In this document: one piece after another, positions 15,411 through 23,154 of the stretch
How positions within the stretch are numbered: position 1 is the first letter of the stretch
Layout: each line of letters begins with the position of its first letter
From: Cytobacillus praedii
GTDB taxonomy: Bacteria; Bacillota; Bacilli; Bacillales; Cytobacillaceae
Direction: 5' to 3'
DNA length: 40,868 bases
Assembly: GCF_001439605.1 (NCBI RefSeq)
Contig: NZ_LMBX01000037.1
Coordinates: 1-40,868 of the forward strand
The notes under the pieces: model-generated
The model's input: only the letters and a program-made list of their open reading frames with translations
What the model was told of the DNA's origin: nothing
Database searches by the model: none
Made by a program: the position numbers and the translations under genes

Positions 15411-16775
15411 TTATCCGATAATGACTCTTTCCTTCGGATAATGATAATTTGCCTTCTGTTCCTTCCCTCCAATAATAAATAGGAAGGATGTTAACCCAAT
15501 TCTACCGATAAACATTAAAATCATTAAAATACACTTTCCAAAATCACTCAACTCCGCTGTGATTCCCATAGACAAGCCTGTCGTTCCAAATGCGGAACAC
15601 ACTTCAAAAATTATTTCAATTAATTCGTGCTGGCTATCTGTAATACTTATTAATACAACTGACGTAAAGCACATAATTGTGGCTAAGATCGTAATAACTA
15701 ACGATTTCATTATGTCATTATGATGAAGTTCGCGATTAAATATTTTTACATCCATTTTCCCTTTTGCAAAATGATAGACAAATAAAATATTTAAAGCAAA
15801 GGTTGTCGTCCGAATACCTCCACCGACCGAGCTTGGCGATGCACCGATGAACATCATTAGACTCATTACTAATAATGTTGGCATTGAAAAATCACTAACA
15901 TCCATTGTTGATAGTCCACCGCTCCTAGTAGTAGCAGATTGGAAAAATGCATAGAAAAAACTTTTATGCCAGGTAAGTCCTTTTAAATAATGCTGAAATT
16001 CAAAAACTAAAATAATAATGGTTCCTACAACCAGCAGACCAGCAAAAGTTAAAGTAGTAAGCTTAGTAAACAAAGTAAAACGGAAGGGGATCTCTTGCTC
16101 TTCCCTTTTTCTAAATAAATATTGCTTCACTTCAATCAAAACTGGAAAACCAATTGCACCGAGAGTAATTAAAATTATATTAATTAATTGTACAAAATAA
16201 TCCCCTGCATAAGGCACAAGAGAATTTCCTGTAATATCCATTCCCCCATTTGTAGTTGCACTTATCGAAGCAAAAAGCCCATGAAGCATTGCATCTTCCC
16301 AAGAAGGATAATAGTTTAAAAAGTGAAAACCTAAAACAAGCGCACCAATTAATTCTATTAAAAAGATAATTTTAATAATTTCTCTAATTAAATGAACAAG
16401 CCCGGATAAAGCAAACTGATTATGGTCAACCATTATTAGCTTGCGGCTCCTCAAGCCAATTTTTCGACCAAGAATCATCCAAAAAAATGTACCAATCGCC
16501 ATAATTCCAACCCCGCCAAATTGCAGGATTGCCATAATGACAAAATATCCAAAAACACTATATGTTTCTGATATATTAACCACAGATAATCCCGTTACAC
16601 TTACAGCACTAATTGCTGTAAATACGGTATCAATAAAATCAACTTTAACTCCAGGTTTGTGAACACCAGGTAATCGCAGTAATAAAACTGAAACTGTTAC
16701 CGCCAGTAAATAATAGCTTGTAATGACTTGGGCAGGTGTCAGTTTATCCAGAAAATCTCGAGTCTTTTTCCACAT
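15411..16775 (-). CDS. ktrB: Potassium uptake transporter, TrkH/KtrB family
   Basis: The 454-residue membrane pore subunit has four M1-P-M2 repeats. The filter loops are visible as 'AVSVTGLSV', 'SATTNGGMDIT', 'SATTRSGGLSTMD' and 'SAFGTTGLSMG', each with the conserved glycine. Such KtrB/KtrD dimers take up K+ (Na+-coupled) together with a cytosolic RCK partner (KtrA/KtrC). No RCK gene is adjacent, so the partner is elsewhere. A stand-alone pore gene resembles the arrangement of B. subtilis ktrD, so the B/D assignment is uncertain. The ATG has GAAGGGA upstream. Confidence 0.88.
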   Translation of the reverse strand: MWKKTRDFLDKLTPAQVITSYYLLAVTVSVLLLRLPGVHKPGVKVDFIDTVFTAISAVSVTGLSVVNISETYSVFGYFVIMAILQFGGVGIMAIGTFFWMILGRKIGLRSRKLIMVDHNQFALSGLVHLIREIIKIIFLIELIGALVLGFHFLNYYPSWEDAMLHGLFASISATTNGGMDITGNSLVPYAGDYFVQLINIILITLGAIGFPVLIEVKQYLFRKREEQEIPFRFTLFTKLTTLTFAGLLVVGTIIILVFEFQHYLKGLTWHKSFFYAFFQSATTRSGGLSTMDVSDFSMPTLLVMSLMMFIGASPSSVGGGIRTTTFALNILFVYHFAKGKMDVKIFNRELHHNDIMKSLVITILATIMCFTSVVLISITDSQHELIEIIFEVCSAFGTTGLSMGITAELSDFGKCILMILMFIGRIGLTSFLFIIGGKEQKANYHYPKERVIIG

Positions 16776-16880
16776 GAATGGCTGTTCCCTTCATTGTTTT
16801 TCATACCCCCTATCATAAAGAATAAATGCATGATTTGAAAGTAAAAACAAAAAAAACTTTAAAGATCCCTATAAAATATG

Positions 16881-16912
16881 AAAAAAGATAGCCTTCTTAT
16901 ACAAAGACTATC
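16881..16912 (-). terminator. Terminator of the heme-copper cluster
   Basis: GATAGCCTT (16887-16895) pairs with AAGACTATC (16904-16912) with one wobble. On the minus strand six T follow. It lies immediately after the last gene of the cluster. Confidence 0.8.
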
Positions 16913-16921
16913 GTAAAATAA

Positions 16922-17479
16922 TTATTCATATGCAGATGGGTTAAAGAAAAATCGATACCCTAAAAAGATCACAAAAGCTATCCCCATAGTTAGGAATCCC
17001 CATCCAAGTGTAATTTGTTCAATTAATAAATAATTATTACATAATTGCATTGTAGCATTAATATATAACCAGCCCATAGTAATAAAGGCGATTGAAAAAA
17101 AGATTATTACTGCATTTTTTCCTGCTTGTCCTAGCTTTCTCCAACTATCTCTTAAGGGCACTCCAGCTAAAAAGGGTAAGCTAATAAATTTAAATAATTC
17201 TACCGCCCATAATTCTAATGCTTCATCCATTGTTCGCGGAAGCATCCAATAACCAACAACAATGATAAATAACAGAATTCCTGGGATTCCATTTTGATTC
17301 CACTTTTCAAAGAAACGGGGAAATTTTGATTGAAAGAAAGGTGCCATTAGGAAGCCAGTTATAACTAAGATAGGCATCTGCATATGCATATGAATGATCA
17401 TGACTGATTCCATTAAATTTGCAACAGGAGGAATAATCAAAAAAATAAATAATCCTAAGCCAAATGTCTTCTGATTCAT
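16922..17479 (-). CDS. OrfX-like membrane protein of the NorSY-SenC type cluster
   Basis: The 185-residue membrane protein has about five helices. Its second half of helix 1 and helix 2 contains 'MIIHMHMQMPILV' (H and M alternating, about residues 28-40). This resembles the H-M-rich copper motif of CtaG-type assembly factors. It starts 2 nt after the senC stop (GGAGG within the senC end), so it is translated with it. In the ammonia oxidiser Nitrosomonas europaea the order norS-norY-senC-orf also ends with an integral membrane protein. I infer a copper-delivery or assembly role for the upstream oxidoreductase. The function is otherwise unknown. Confidence 0.7.
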   Translation of the reverse strand: MNQKTFGLGLFIFLIIPPVANLMESVMIIHMHMQMPILVITGFLMAPFFQSKFPRFFEKWNQNGIPGILLFIIVVGYWMLPRTMDEALELWAVELFKFISLPFLAGVPLRDSWRKLGQAGKNAVIIFFSIAFITMGWLYINATMQLCNNYLLIEQITLGWGFLTMGIAFVIFLGYRFFFNPSAYE

Positions 17480-17481
17480 TA

Positions 17482-18114
17482 TTATTCCTCCGTTTCATTT
17501 ACAAGTATATTTGTAACCTTTTTAGCTGCTTCATCAATTTCTTGATAATCCATAACGTTTATTAAACGGCCTTTTTTATCTACTAAATAAAAGGCTGAAT
17601 TATGCGAGAAATTCCCATTCCCATCAGGGATAACTATCACACCGAATTTTTTTAGCAGGGAATCTAATTCAGATTGATTCGGAATTCTTGCCATTCTCCA
17701 AGTTTCCCCATCACTATTAAAGGCATCTTTGTATTTATTTAATGTTTCTGGGTCATCTCTTTTTGGGTCAAAGCTAATACTTAAGAATACGATATCCTCG
17801 CCAATATACTTCGATGGCAATAAATCATAAACCTTTGACATATTCATTTCTAACTGAGGACAAACCGTTGCACAGGAAGTATAAAGAAATGTAATAAATA
17901 CATACTTATCTTTAAACTCAGAAATTGAATATTTCCTTCCATTACTATCCTCCAGTGTCACATCTGGAAACCTAGGCTTATCATCCATTAATTGATTAAC
18001 TCTAGCGGTTTCTGCAGTAAACGCTTGGAAACCGTCCGTCCCAAAATAAAATAGGACGATTCCAAATAAAATAACGAGGATAGATGCAAATGTATTGTGC
18101 CGATTTTTGATCAT
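17482..18114 (-). CDS. SCO1/SenC family copper chaperone
   Basis: The 210-residue protein is anchored by an N-terminal helix (about 9-26) and has a thioredoxin-like SCO domain outside the membrane. The copper ligands are present: C81 and C85 in 'TSCATVCP' and H171 in 'NFSHNSAFYLVDKKG'. SCO proteins deliver copper to, or reduce, the CuA site of subunit II. The frame is open to 18219, but that extension runs through a terminator-like hairpin (18179-18210) and lacks a ribosome binding site. The ATG at 18114 follows GGAAGTG. It clusters with a CuA-bearing subunit II gene, as expected. Confidence 0.9.
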   Translation of the reverse strand: MIKNRHNTFASILVILFGIVLFYFGTDGFQAFTAETARVNQLMDDKPRFPDVTLEDSNGRKYSISEFKDKYVFITFLYTSCATVCPQLEMNMSKVYDLLPSKYIGEDIVFLSISFDPKRDDPETLNKYKDAFNSDGETWRMARIPNQSELDSLLKKFGVIVIPDGNGNFSHNSAFYLVDKKGRLINVMDYQEIDEAAKKVTNILVNETEE

Positions 18115-18178
18115 GGAAATCACTTCCCAAATCTTATTTACTAGGCTGTTTAAAAACCTATACTTCTTTTTTGAGCAG

Positions 18179-18210
18179 AAAGAGATAGCCCAACATCGAG
18201 CTATCTCTTT
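18179..18210. terminator. Hairpin between subunit I gene and senC
   Basis: AAAGAGATAGC (18179-18189) pairs perfectly with GCTATCTCTTT (18200-18210). A/T-rich on both flanks. It could attenuate transcription from the subunit genes into senC, or end transcripts from either side. Confidence 0.65.
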
Positions 18211-18257
18211 ATTTATCAATTATCTCTCTCCAGTGAGCAAGAAGCATCCGCTTTTCG

Positions 18258-18320
18258 TATTGTCTATCTCCAGCGCCTAAGGGCTCGAGTCATAAGCCAC
18301 TGAGGAAGGCGCTTCCTCTT
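18258..18320. repeat. Dispersed Bacillaceae intergenic repeat (CCAGCGCC...CTCGAG type)
   Basis: The segment reads TGTCTATCTCCAGCGCC, then GGGCTCGAG, then CATAAGCC, and ends in the short hairpin GAGGAAG-GCG-CTTCCTC (18302-18318). From memory, close variants (TGTCTAGCTCCAGCGCC...CTCGAG) recur between genes in many Bacillaceae genomes. Copy number here cannot be checked from one window. Confidence 0.5.
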
Positions 18321-18326
18321 TTCTAA

Positions 18327-20024
18327 TTACCATGTTTTAAATGGTGGTGATCCTGGAGGTGCATTTACGATAAAGTCTGTTAATGGAATGACATATGCCA
18401 TTGCAACAACAATGATCATAAGAACAATCCAAATACCCCAACGTTCAGTCCAATATGGAGTTTTTGCTTCTCCTTCTTCTACTTCAGCAATTGGGAATTC
18501 TGTTTCTCCTTTTGGAGCAAAGAACATTAGGTTAAACACAGCATAAACTTGCATGATTGCGGCAACCATTAATAATGTACCGCCAATTGCTAGGAAAATT
18601 AAATATGGGTCCCAGCTTAATGCTGTTGCATTTTCAAAATAAGTAGAATAAGAAGTTCTACGTGGTGATCCTAATAATCCAACTGTATGCATTGCACCTG
18701 ACATTGTGATCATACCAATTGTCCAAATAACAGTTGTTACAACACCGAATTGGTTCATTCCTTTAGTCAATACTCGCTTAGATAAATAAGGAACAAGCCA
18801 ATAACTAATACCAAAGAATGTCATTGCAACTGACATACCTAATGTTAAGTGGAAGTGTCCAACGATCCACATTGAGTTATGAACAACTTGGTCTAATTGG
18901 TTAGTAGTTTGAGCGATACCGCCTGCACCTGCTGGGATAAAAGCAAGCATTGCGATGAATGGTGCAAGGAAACGAACATCACTCCAAGGCATTTTCTTGT
19001 ACCATCCGATTAAACCTTTTCCGCCTTGTTTTCTTGCAGTTTTTTCAAATACAGCAAACATTGCGTAAGCAGTCATTAAAGATGGGAATCCAATAGCTAA
19101 ACTCATAAATACGTGCATGTATTTAACTGATTCTGAAATACCAGGGTCAACAATTTGATGGTGGAATCCACCAGTAATATTCATAATAACTAAGGCAATA
19201 ACAACGATACGAGTAAGTAAGTCACTCCATCGTTTTCCGCCAATAACTTTTGGTACAATTACATACCATGCAGAAACTGCTGTTAAATACCAAATATTAA
19301 CTGCCGTATGGCCAAATGCCCAGAACAATGTACGAGCAACCATAACATTAATCGTATCAACCCAGCCAAGAGACCAAGGGATAATCATGAAAATAACTTC
19401 TACAGCAACAAATGCTGTTGCACCAACTAATAATACAAATACTCCAGTTGCAAAAAATGAAAAGATCGGTAGATGCTGACCTTTATGATTTTTTCTCCAA
19501 TTAGCAACTTGAATGAATCCGCCAAAGCAGGCCATCCATACACCAAGAACAACAAATACTAGACCAAAGTAGAACATTGGGTCAGCAGCCATTGGCGGGT
19601 AGAAAGTATACATTACAGAAGCTTTATTCATTAATACTGGTATCACTACTAAAACGACACCTATTATTTTTAGCCAGAAACCAATCCAAACCATCATTCT
19701 AACTTTTGGAAGGAGTCCCCCTAATGTATGGGACATACCGGCATAAAAGTAACCAATTGTAAATGTAGCTGAAAACACAACGACTAGTAATAATCCGTGT
19801 GCTGTTAACACTTGATAGTAGTTAAGCCATGATGGTAATTCTAATAAGCCTGCACGGTTTAACCCTTGTAATAACCCTAAAGTTCCGCCAATTAATAAAG
19901 CAATAAATGCAACAGATAAATATGATTTCGATATTTTAGCATCCTGAAGATTAACTCCAAGTATTTTATTAGCTTTTTCCTTTAATACACTTGAATTTCC
20001 TTTATGTGAGATGACTGTTTCCAC
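18327..20024 (-). CDS. B-family heme-copper oxidoreductase subunit I, tyrosine-less (sNOR/NorY-like NO reductase)
   Basis: The 565-residue, 13-helix membrane protein aligns with the Thermus ba3 oxidase large subunit. All six metal histidines are present: H76 and H396 (low-spin heme), H394 (active-site heme), and H239, H292 and H293 (CuB). In oxygen reductases the helix VI motif is H-x3-Y, with Tyr cross-linked to the CuB histidine; here it is H239-T-A-V-N243, so the tyrosine is replaced. The second channel tyrosine (Y254) is kept. Loss of that Tyr is characteristic of nitric oxide reductases derived from B-family enzymes (sNOR, bNOR). Automatic annotation would call it CbaA, b(o/a)3 oxidase subunit 1. 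It follows subunit II by 15 nt. Confidence 0.85.
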   Translation of the reverse strand: METVISHKGNSSVLKEKANKILGVNLQDAKISKSYLSVAFIALLIGGTLGLLQGLNRAGLLELPSWLNYYQVLTAHGLLLVVVFSATFTIGYFYAGMSHTLGGLLPKVRMMVWIGFWLKIIGVVLVVIPVLMNKASVMYTFYPPMAADPMFYFGLVFVVLGVWMACFGGFIQVANWRKNHKGQHLPIFSFFATGVFVLLVGATAFVAVEVIFMIIPWSLGWVDTINVMVARTLFWAFGHTAVNIWYLTAVSAWYVIVPKVIGGKRWSDLLTRIVVIALVIMNITGGFHHQIVDPGISESVKYMHVFMSLAIGFPSLMTAYAMFAVFEKTARKQGGKGLIGWYKKMPWSDVRFLAPFIAMLAFIPAGAGGIAQTTNQLDQVVHNSMWIVGHFHLTLGMSVAMTFFGISYWLVPYLSKRVLTKGMNQFGVVTTVIWTIGMITMSGAMHTVGLLGSPRRTSYSTYFENATALSWDPYLIFLAIGGTLLMVAAIMQVYAVFNLMFFAPKGETEFPIAEVEEGEAKTPYWTERWGIWIVLMIIVVAMAYVIPLTDFIVNAPPGSPPFKTW

Positions 20025-20039
20025 GCTAGCTTCCCTCCT

Positions 20040-20501
20040 TTATTTTACAGTAATAGTGGTACCCATTAATTGGTGACCAGCACCACAATATTCATTACAA
20101 AGCACTAAATATTCACCAGCTTTATCAAACTTTTGAGTGATTTTTTGCACATAACCTGGCATAACCATTGCATTTATGTTTGTTCCAGCCACTTGAAATC
20201 CGTGTACTACATCTTTAGAAGTTAATGTAAAATGTACAGTTGATCCTGCTGGAACTTCAATATCACTAGGAGTAAAGCTGAATATTTGTAATGTCATCAC
20301 GACTTCGTATTCATTTTCCCCAATTTGCTTAATTCCAGGCTGATCAAAAGGTGCTGTTTGATCTACCTTTTGCGGATCTATTCTTTCACCATGACTTGGT
20401 GGTCCCATTTCTAAAGCAAATGCTTGATAACCTGCAAAGATCATAAACACCATGATCATACCAAAGCTTAACGTTAACCAAATCTTCTCGGAACGATGCA
20501 T
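20040..20501 (-). CDS. CuA-containing subunit II (NorS/CbaB-like)
   Basis: The 153-residue protein has a single N-terminal membrane anchor (about 8-29) and an extracytoplasmic cupredoxin domain. The full binuclear CuA ligand set is visible: H100, C135, E137, C139, H143 and M146 ('CNEYCGAGHQLMG'). It should accept electrons from cytochrome c or another donor and pass them to subunit I. The short one-helix form is typical of B-family enzymes. It lies between the IIa-like peptide gene (12 nt away) and the subunit I gene (15 nt), so the three form one transcription unit. Confidence 0.92.
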   Translation of the reverse strand: MHRSEKIWLTLSFGMIMVFMIFAGYQAFALEMGPPSHGERIDPQKVDQTAPFDQPGIKQIGENEYEVVMTLQIFSFTPSDIEVPAGSTVHFTLTSKDVVHGFQVAGTNINAMVMPGYVQKITQKFDKAGEYLVLCNEYCGAGHQLMGTTITVK

Positions 20502-20513
20502 TTTTTTCCCCTC

Positions 20514-20663
20514 CTAATATCTAGCCATAAATAGTCCGTATAGAACTAAATATGTTATAAGAATGACCAATCCTACCACACTTACAGAAATAATTGTGCC
20601 TTTATGTGTCTCCTCTTCAGTTGAAACTACTTCTGTTTTAGTTTTATTAACCTTTGTTTCCAT
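20514..20663 (-). CDS. Subunit IIa-like single-helix peptide
   Basis: The 49-residue peptide has a charged N-terminus (to about residue 21) and one hydrophobic helix 'IISVSVVGLVILITYLVLYG', ending 'LFMARY'. Small IIa/CbaD peptides accompany B-family oxidases in Thermus and Bacillaceae and fill the position of the missing second helix of subunit II. AGGAGGGG precedes the ATG. It is the first gene of the heme-copper cluster. Confidence 0.85.
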   Translation of the reverse strand: METKVNKTKTEVVSTEEETHKGTIISVSVVGLVILITYLVLYGLFMARY

Positions 20664-20735
20664 AGAACTAATCCCCTCCTTGTGTGATATCTGTTCTCAT
20701 TATAGGTGAAGGCATTGTGACGAATAGTGCATAAT

Positions 20736-20792
20736 ATCACATAGCAAATGTGATTTTGAAATTTTGTTCATATATGTGAAAATAATTTCACA
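20736..20792 (-). promoter_or_regulatory. Two TGTGA/TCACA dyads upstream of the heme-copper operon
   Basis: ATCACA-N7-TGTGAT (20736-20754) and TGTGAAA-N4-TTTCACA (20775-20792) are both perfect inverted repeats. The half-sites TGTGA/TCACA are those of Crp/Fnr-superfamily regulators, but the spacing differs from the classical TGTGA-N6-TCACA. A -10-like TATAAT lies at 20704-20699 on the minus strand. A redox- or NO-responsive regulator is plausible, not shown. Confidence 0.5.
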
Positions 20793-20929
20793 AAAATTTC
20801 TATTGACTTTATTTACAGGAAGAAAGACCATCCGTAAATATTTCCATCAATAATTCGTTACTATTTATCCATAATACAAGTACAGGGAAAATTAATACTC
20901 TGTAACCGACAGCAAAGGGGTTGAAAGTA

Positions 20930-21136
20930 ATGACAAGAAGCAGTAATAAGCTATTAGTTCCTGGAATCGAACAATACTTAGATCAAGTAAAGTATGAAAT
21001 TGCTCAAGAGTTCGGGGTTCATTTAGGGTCTGACACCGTATCGAGGGCAAATGGGTCAGTCGGGGGCGAAATTACGAAGAGATTAGTCAAACAAGCTCAA
21101 GCTCAAATGACAGGCCATAATAATCCGCGAATCTAA
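20930..21136 (+). CDS. Alpha/beta-type small acid-soluble spore protein
   Basis: The 68-residue SASP binds and protects spore DNA. The germination-protease recognition segment 'YEIAQEFG' (about residues 22-29) and the signature '[15 protein letters not shown]' (43-57) are present, with an intact DNA-binding C-terminal half. I prefer the ATG at 20930, spaced properly from AAAGGGG (20915-20920). The TTG at 20921 is directly adjacent to that site. Expression should be forespore-specific (sigma-G). A possible -35/-10 pair exists upstream but is not convincing. Monocistronic. Confidence 0.92.
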   Translation: MTRSSNKLLVPGIEQYLDQVKYEIAQEFGVHLGSDTVSRANGSVGGEITKRLVKQAQAQMTGHNNPRI

Positions 21137-21141
21137 ATAGA

Positions 21142-21167
21142 AAAAGTCCGGTATTCACCGGACTTTT
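21142..21167. terminator. Bidirectional terminator between SASP gene and rsgI
   Basis: AAAAGTCCGGT (21142-21152), loop ATTC, ACCGGACTTTT (21157-21167). Shared by two convergent genes. Confidence 0.88.
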
Positions 21168-21168
21168 C

Positions 21169-22272
21169 CTAGTCATCTTTATGTGTTTTCTTATGCTGGT
21201 TATCTTTATTGTTACTTTGCTGTTTTAAATTGTTTTTACCGTCCATCTGATCCGGCTTTTTTTCTGATTTTTTAGCCTGTCCTGGAGGATTGAACTTATC
21301 TTTCTCCTTATTCGGCTTATTTTGTATCTTCTCCATTTTTTTTTCTTGTCCTGGAGGGGTTTGTTTTCTGTTATTAAACTCTGTTGTTTTTCTATTACGA
21401 TTGCCTTCAGATTTATCATTTTCATGGTGTTTATCTGGCATTTGCACTTTTGTTTGATGTCCTGCCTCTTGCTCTACTTGCTGTTCTGGCTGTTTAGTTG
21501 ATTGCGTTTGAGTAAGATTCTTATTTTCATTCGGCTTATCTAGCTTTTTGGAATTATTCTTAAATGTTTTTTCTTCTGAATGCTGAGTAGCTGCAGGTTT
21601 CGTATTATATTGCTGTATCTTATATTGACCCGTTGTTAAACCCTCTTCTAACGCTTGTGCTCTATCTTCGTTTGACCCTTCTACAACCTTCAGCTCAAGA
21701 TTTTCTCTATTAATTGTATTCTTAATTTCATTCATTTCTGCTTCCCAGCGCTTATTTTTCTCTAATCGGTCCTCTTTATATACTGTAGCTATCACTATCT
21801 CCCGATTTGGTTTAATATATCCTTGTTCCTTCATCTTTTGAAGAATTTCATTTGTTAATACATGGATATTTTCATTTTTCCAATCATGGATTTGTTCGAT
21901 GATTTTTTTCCCAGCATTATTGTAAGACACAAATTCGATCACTTGGAACTTATCATTCACGCCTAATTCAATACTCGGATTCACATCAATCGACATATAG
22001 GCATATACTTCATTCGACCCTTTTAAAGGAATAAGACTAGCAAAGGTAAGCATAATGATTAGTGCAACAGAGAAAATCGCTTTCCCTTTAAAGCTTTGAA
22101 AAACGGGGGGAAGTATTGACTTCTTCGTTTCATCGATTACAATCGGAAAAAACTCTATTTCTTGCCCCAGCTGATAATGGTTGTGATGGTTATGTGCACG
22201 AAGAAATTCACCTTCAGGGGTTAACAGTGTTAAAAAACGCTCGTTCATTTCCATTATGATACCTGTTTTCAC
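21169..22272 (-). CDS. rsgI: Anti-sigma-I factor RsgI
   Basis: The 367-residue membrane protein has a cytoplasmic RsgI N-domain (1-60) that binds SigI and one transmembrane helix (about 64-83). The conserved extracytoplasmic segment 'AYMSIDVNPSIELGVN' (91-106) follows; the N-P bond in it is the autoproteolysis site described for the family. A long low-complexity tail (from about 220) is rich in K, Q, N and E with repeated 'PPGQ.KK' units. It restrains SigI until heat or envelope stress triggers intramembrane release. The GTG start overlaps the sigI stop (GTGA), preceded by AAAGGGGTG. Confidence 0.93.
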   Translation of the reverse strand: MKTGIIMEMNERFLTLLTPEGEFLRAHNHHNHYQLGQEIEFFPIVIDETKKSILPPVFQSFKGKAIFSVALIIMLTFASLIPLKGSNEVYAYMSIDVNPSIELGVNDKFQVIEFVSYNNAGKKIIEQIHDWKNENIHVLTNEILQKMKEQGYIKPNREIVIATVYKEDRLEKNKRWEAEMNEIKNTINRENLELKVVEGSNEDRAQALEEGLTTGQYKIQQYNTKPAATQHSEEKTFKNNSKKLDKPNENKNLTQTQSTKQPEQQVEQEAGHQTKVQMPDKHHENDKSEGNRNRKTTEFNNRKQTPPGQEKKMEKIQNKPNKEKDKFNPPGQAKKSEKKPDQMDGKNNLKQQSNNKDNQHKKTHKDD

Positions 22273-23021
22273 GTTTCTAACACCCCTTTAATATAATCCT
22301 TTAAATAAATATAATCACCAATTAGAACGAGAGCGATCGCAATAATATATTTACGGTTTCTTTCGATCGTTTTCCGACTAATTGATACCTCCTTTTCAAG
22401 TTTTTTGATCGGGAGTCTTTTTTTGTCTAATAGTATTTGTTTAAGTTCTTCATTTTCTGTTAACTTTTTTGCCACAATCATGGCGTTTTTCCTTGCATCG
22501 GCATGTTTAGGGGATTGCTCAAGCAGATCCTGGAAACTGAGCTCAAATTCACGAAGAAAAGCTGTAAATCGTATGATTTCTTCTCTTCTTAATTCTTCTT
22601 CAGTCTTTTTTTTAAATTCATCTAGCGATCGTTCATTTTCTACGATCATTCCTGCCTGCTGCTCTTCATCATCATTAAAGCCATAGGTGAAATCAACACT
22701 TAAATCTTGATACTTTGCCTGTTGCCGAATATAATCAATCACTCGTCTTTTTATTAGCACTTCTGCAAAACTGATTAATGAGCTTCCCTTTTCAGAACTA
22801 TACTTTTGAATCGCTTCATTAAATGCAATGAGACCAATGCTAAATTCATCATCCGATTCATGAATATATCTCTTACATACAGAGGAAACGGTTTTAGCGA
22901 TAAATGGTTTATAAGAATCTATGATTTCATTTTGTAAGGCAGCATCACCCTGCTGAATTAAATGAATCGCTTCTTCAAGCGTTCTTTTTCGTTTTTTCGC
23001 CATGAATAGCATACTTAGCAT
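22269..23021 (-). CDS. sigI: RNA polymerase sigma factor SigI
   Basis: The 250-residue sigma-70-family factor of the SigI group has a region 2-like segment ('DEFSIGLIAFNEAIQKY', '...ISFAEVLIKRRVIDYIRQ', about 60-115) and a C-terminal SigI-specific helix-turn-helix ('LPIKKLEKEVSISRKTIERN', about 200-220). In B. subtilis it controls cell-wall genes (mreBH, lytE, bcrC) under heat and envelope stress. GAGGTGAG precedes the ATG. It is co-transcribed and translationally coupled with rsgI through a 4-nt overlap. Confidence 0.93.
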   Translation of the reverse strand: MLSMLFMAKKRKRTLEEAIHLIQQGDAALQNEIIDSYKPFIAKTVSSVCKRYIHESDDEFSIGLIAFNEAIQKYSSEKGSSLISFAEVLIKRRVIDYIRQQAKYQDLSVDFTYGFNDDEEQQAGMIVENERSLDEFKKKTEEELRREEIIRFTAFLREFELSFQDLLEQSPKHADARKNAMIVAKKLTENEELKQILLDKKRLPIKKLEKEVSISRKTIERNRKYIIAIALVLIGDYIYLKDYIKGVLET

Positions 23022-23044
23022 AGCCTCACCTCTTCATTCAAGAC

Positions 23045-23053
23045 ATTATAACA
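23045..23053 (-). promoter_or_regulatory. Extended -10 promoter of sigI-rsgI
   Basis: TGTTATAAT on the minus strand (TG-N-TATAAT), about 25 nt before the sigI start. There is no good -35 box. No convincing sigma-I autoregulatory promoter was found directly in front of sigI. Confidence 0.5.
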
Positions 23054-23154
23054 TACGTTGTCCCAGTAGAGTTTATAAGGGTATGCTAAAACGAAAAGGA
23101 AAAGTACACCACATATGGACTGCGCTTCCTTGCATATGATGGTTCCCCATTTAA

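Noticed and set aside
18115..18219. N-terminal extension of the SCO protein
   Set aside because: It runs through a perfect hairpin and lacks a ribosome binding site; the ATG at 18114 gives a normal anchored SCO protein.
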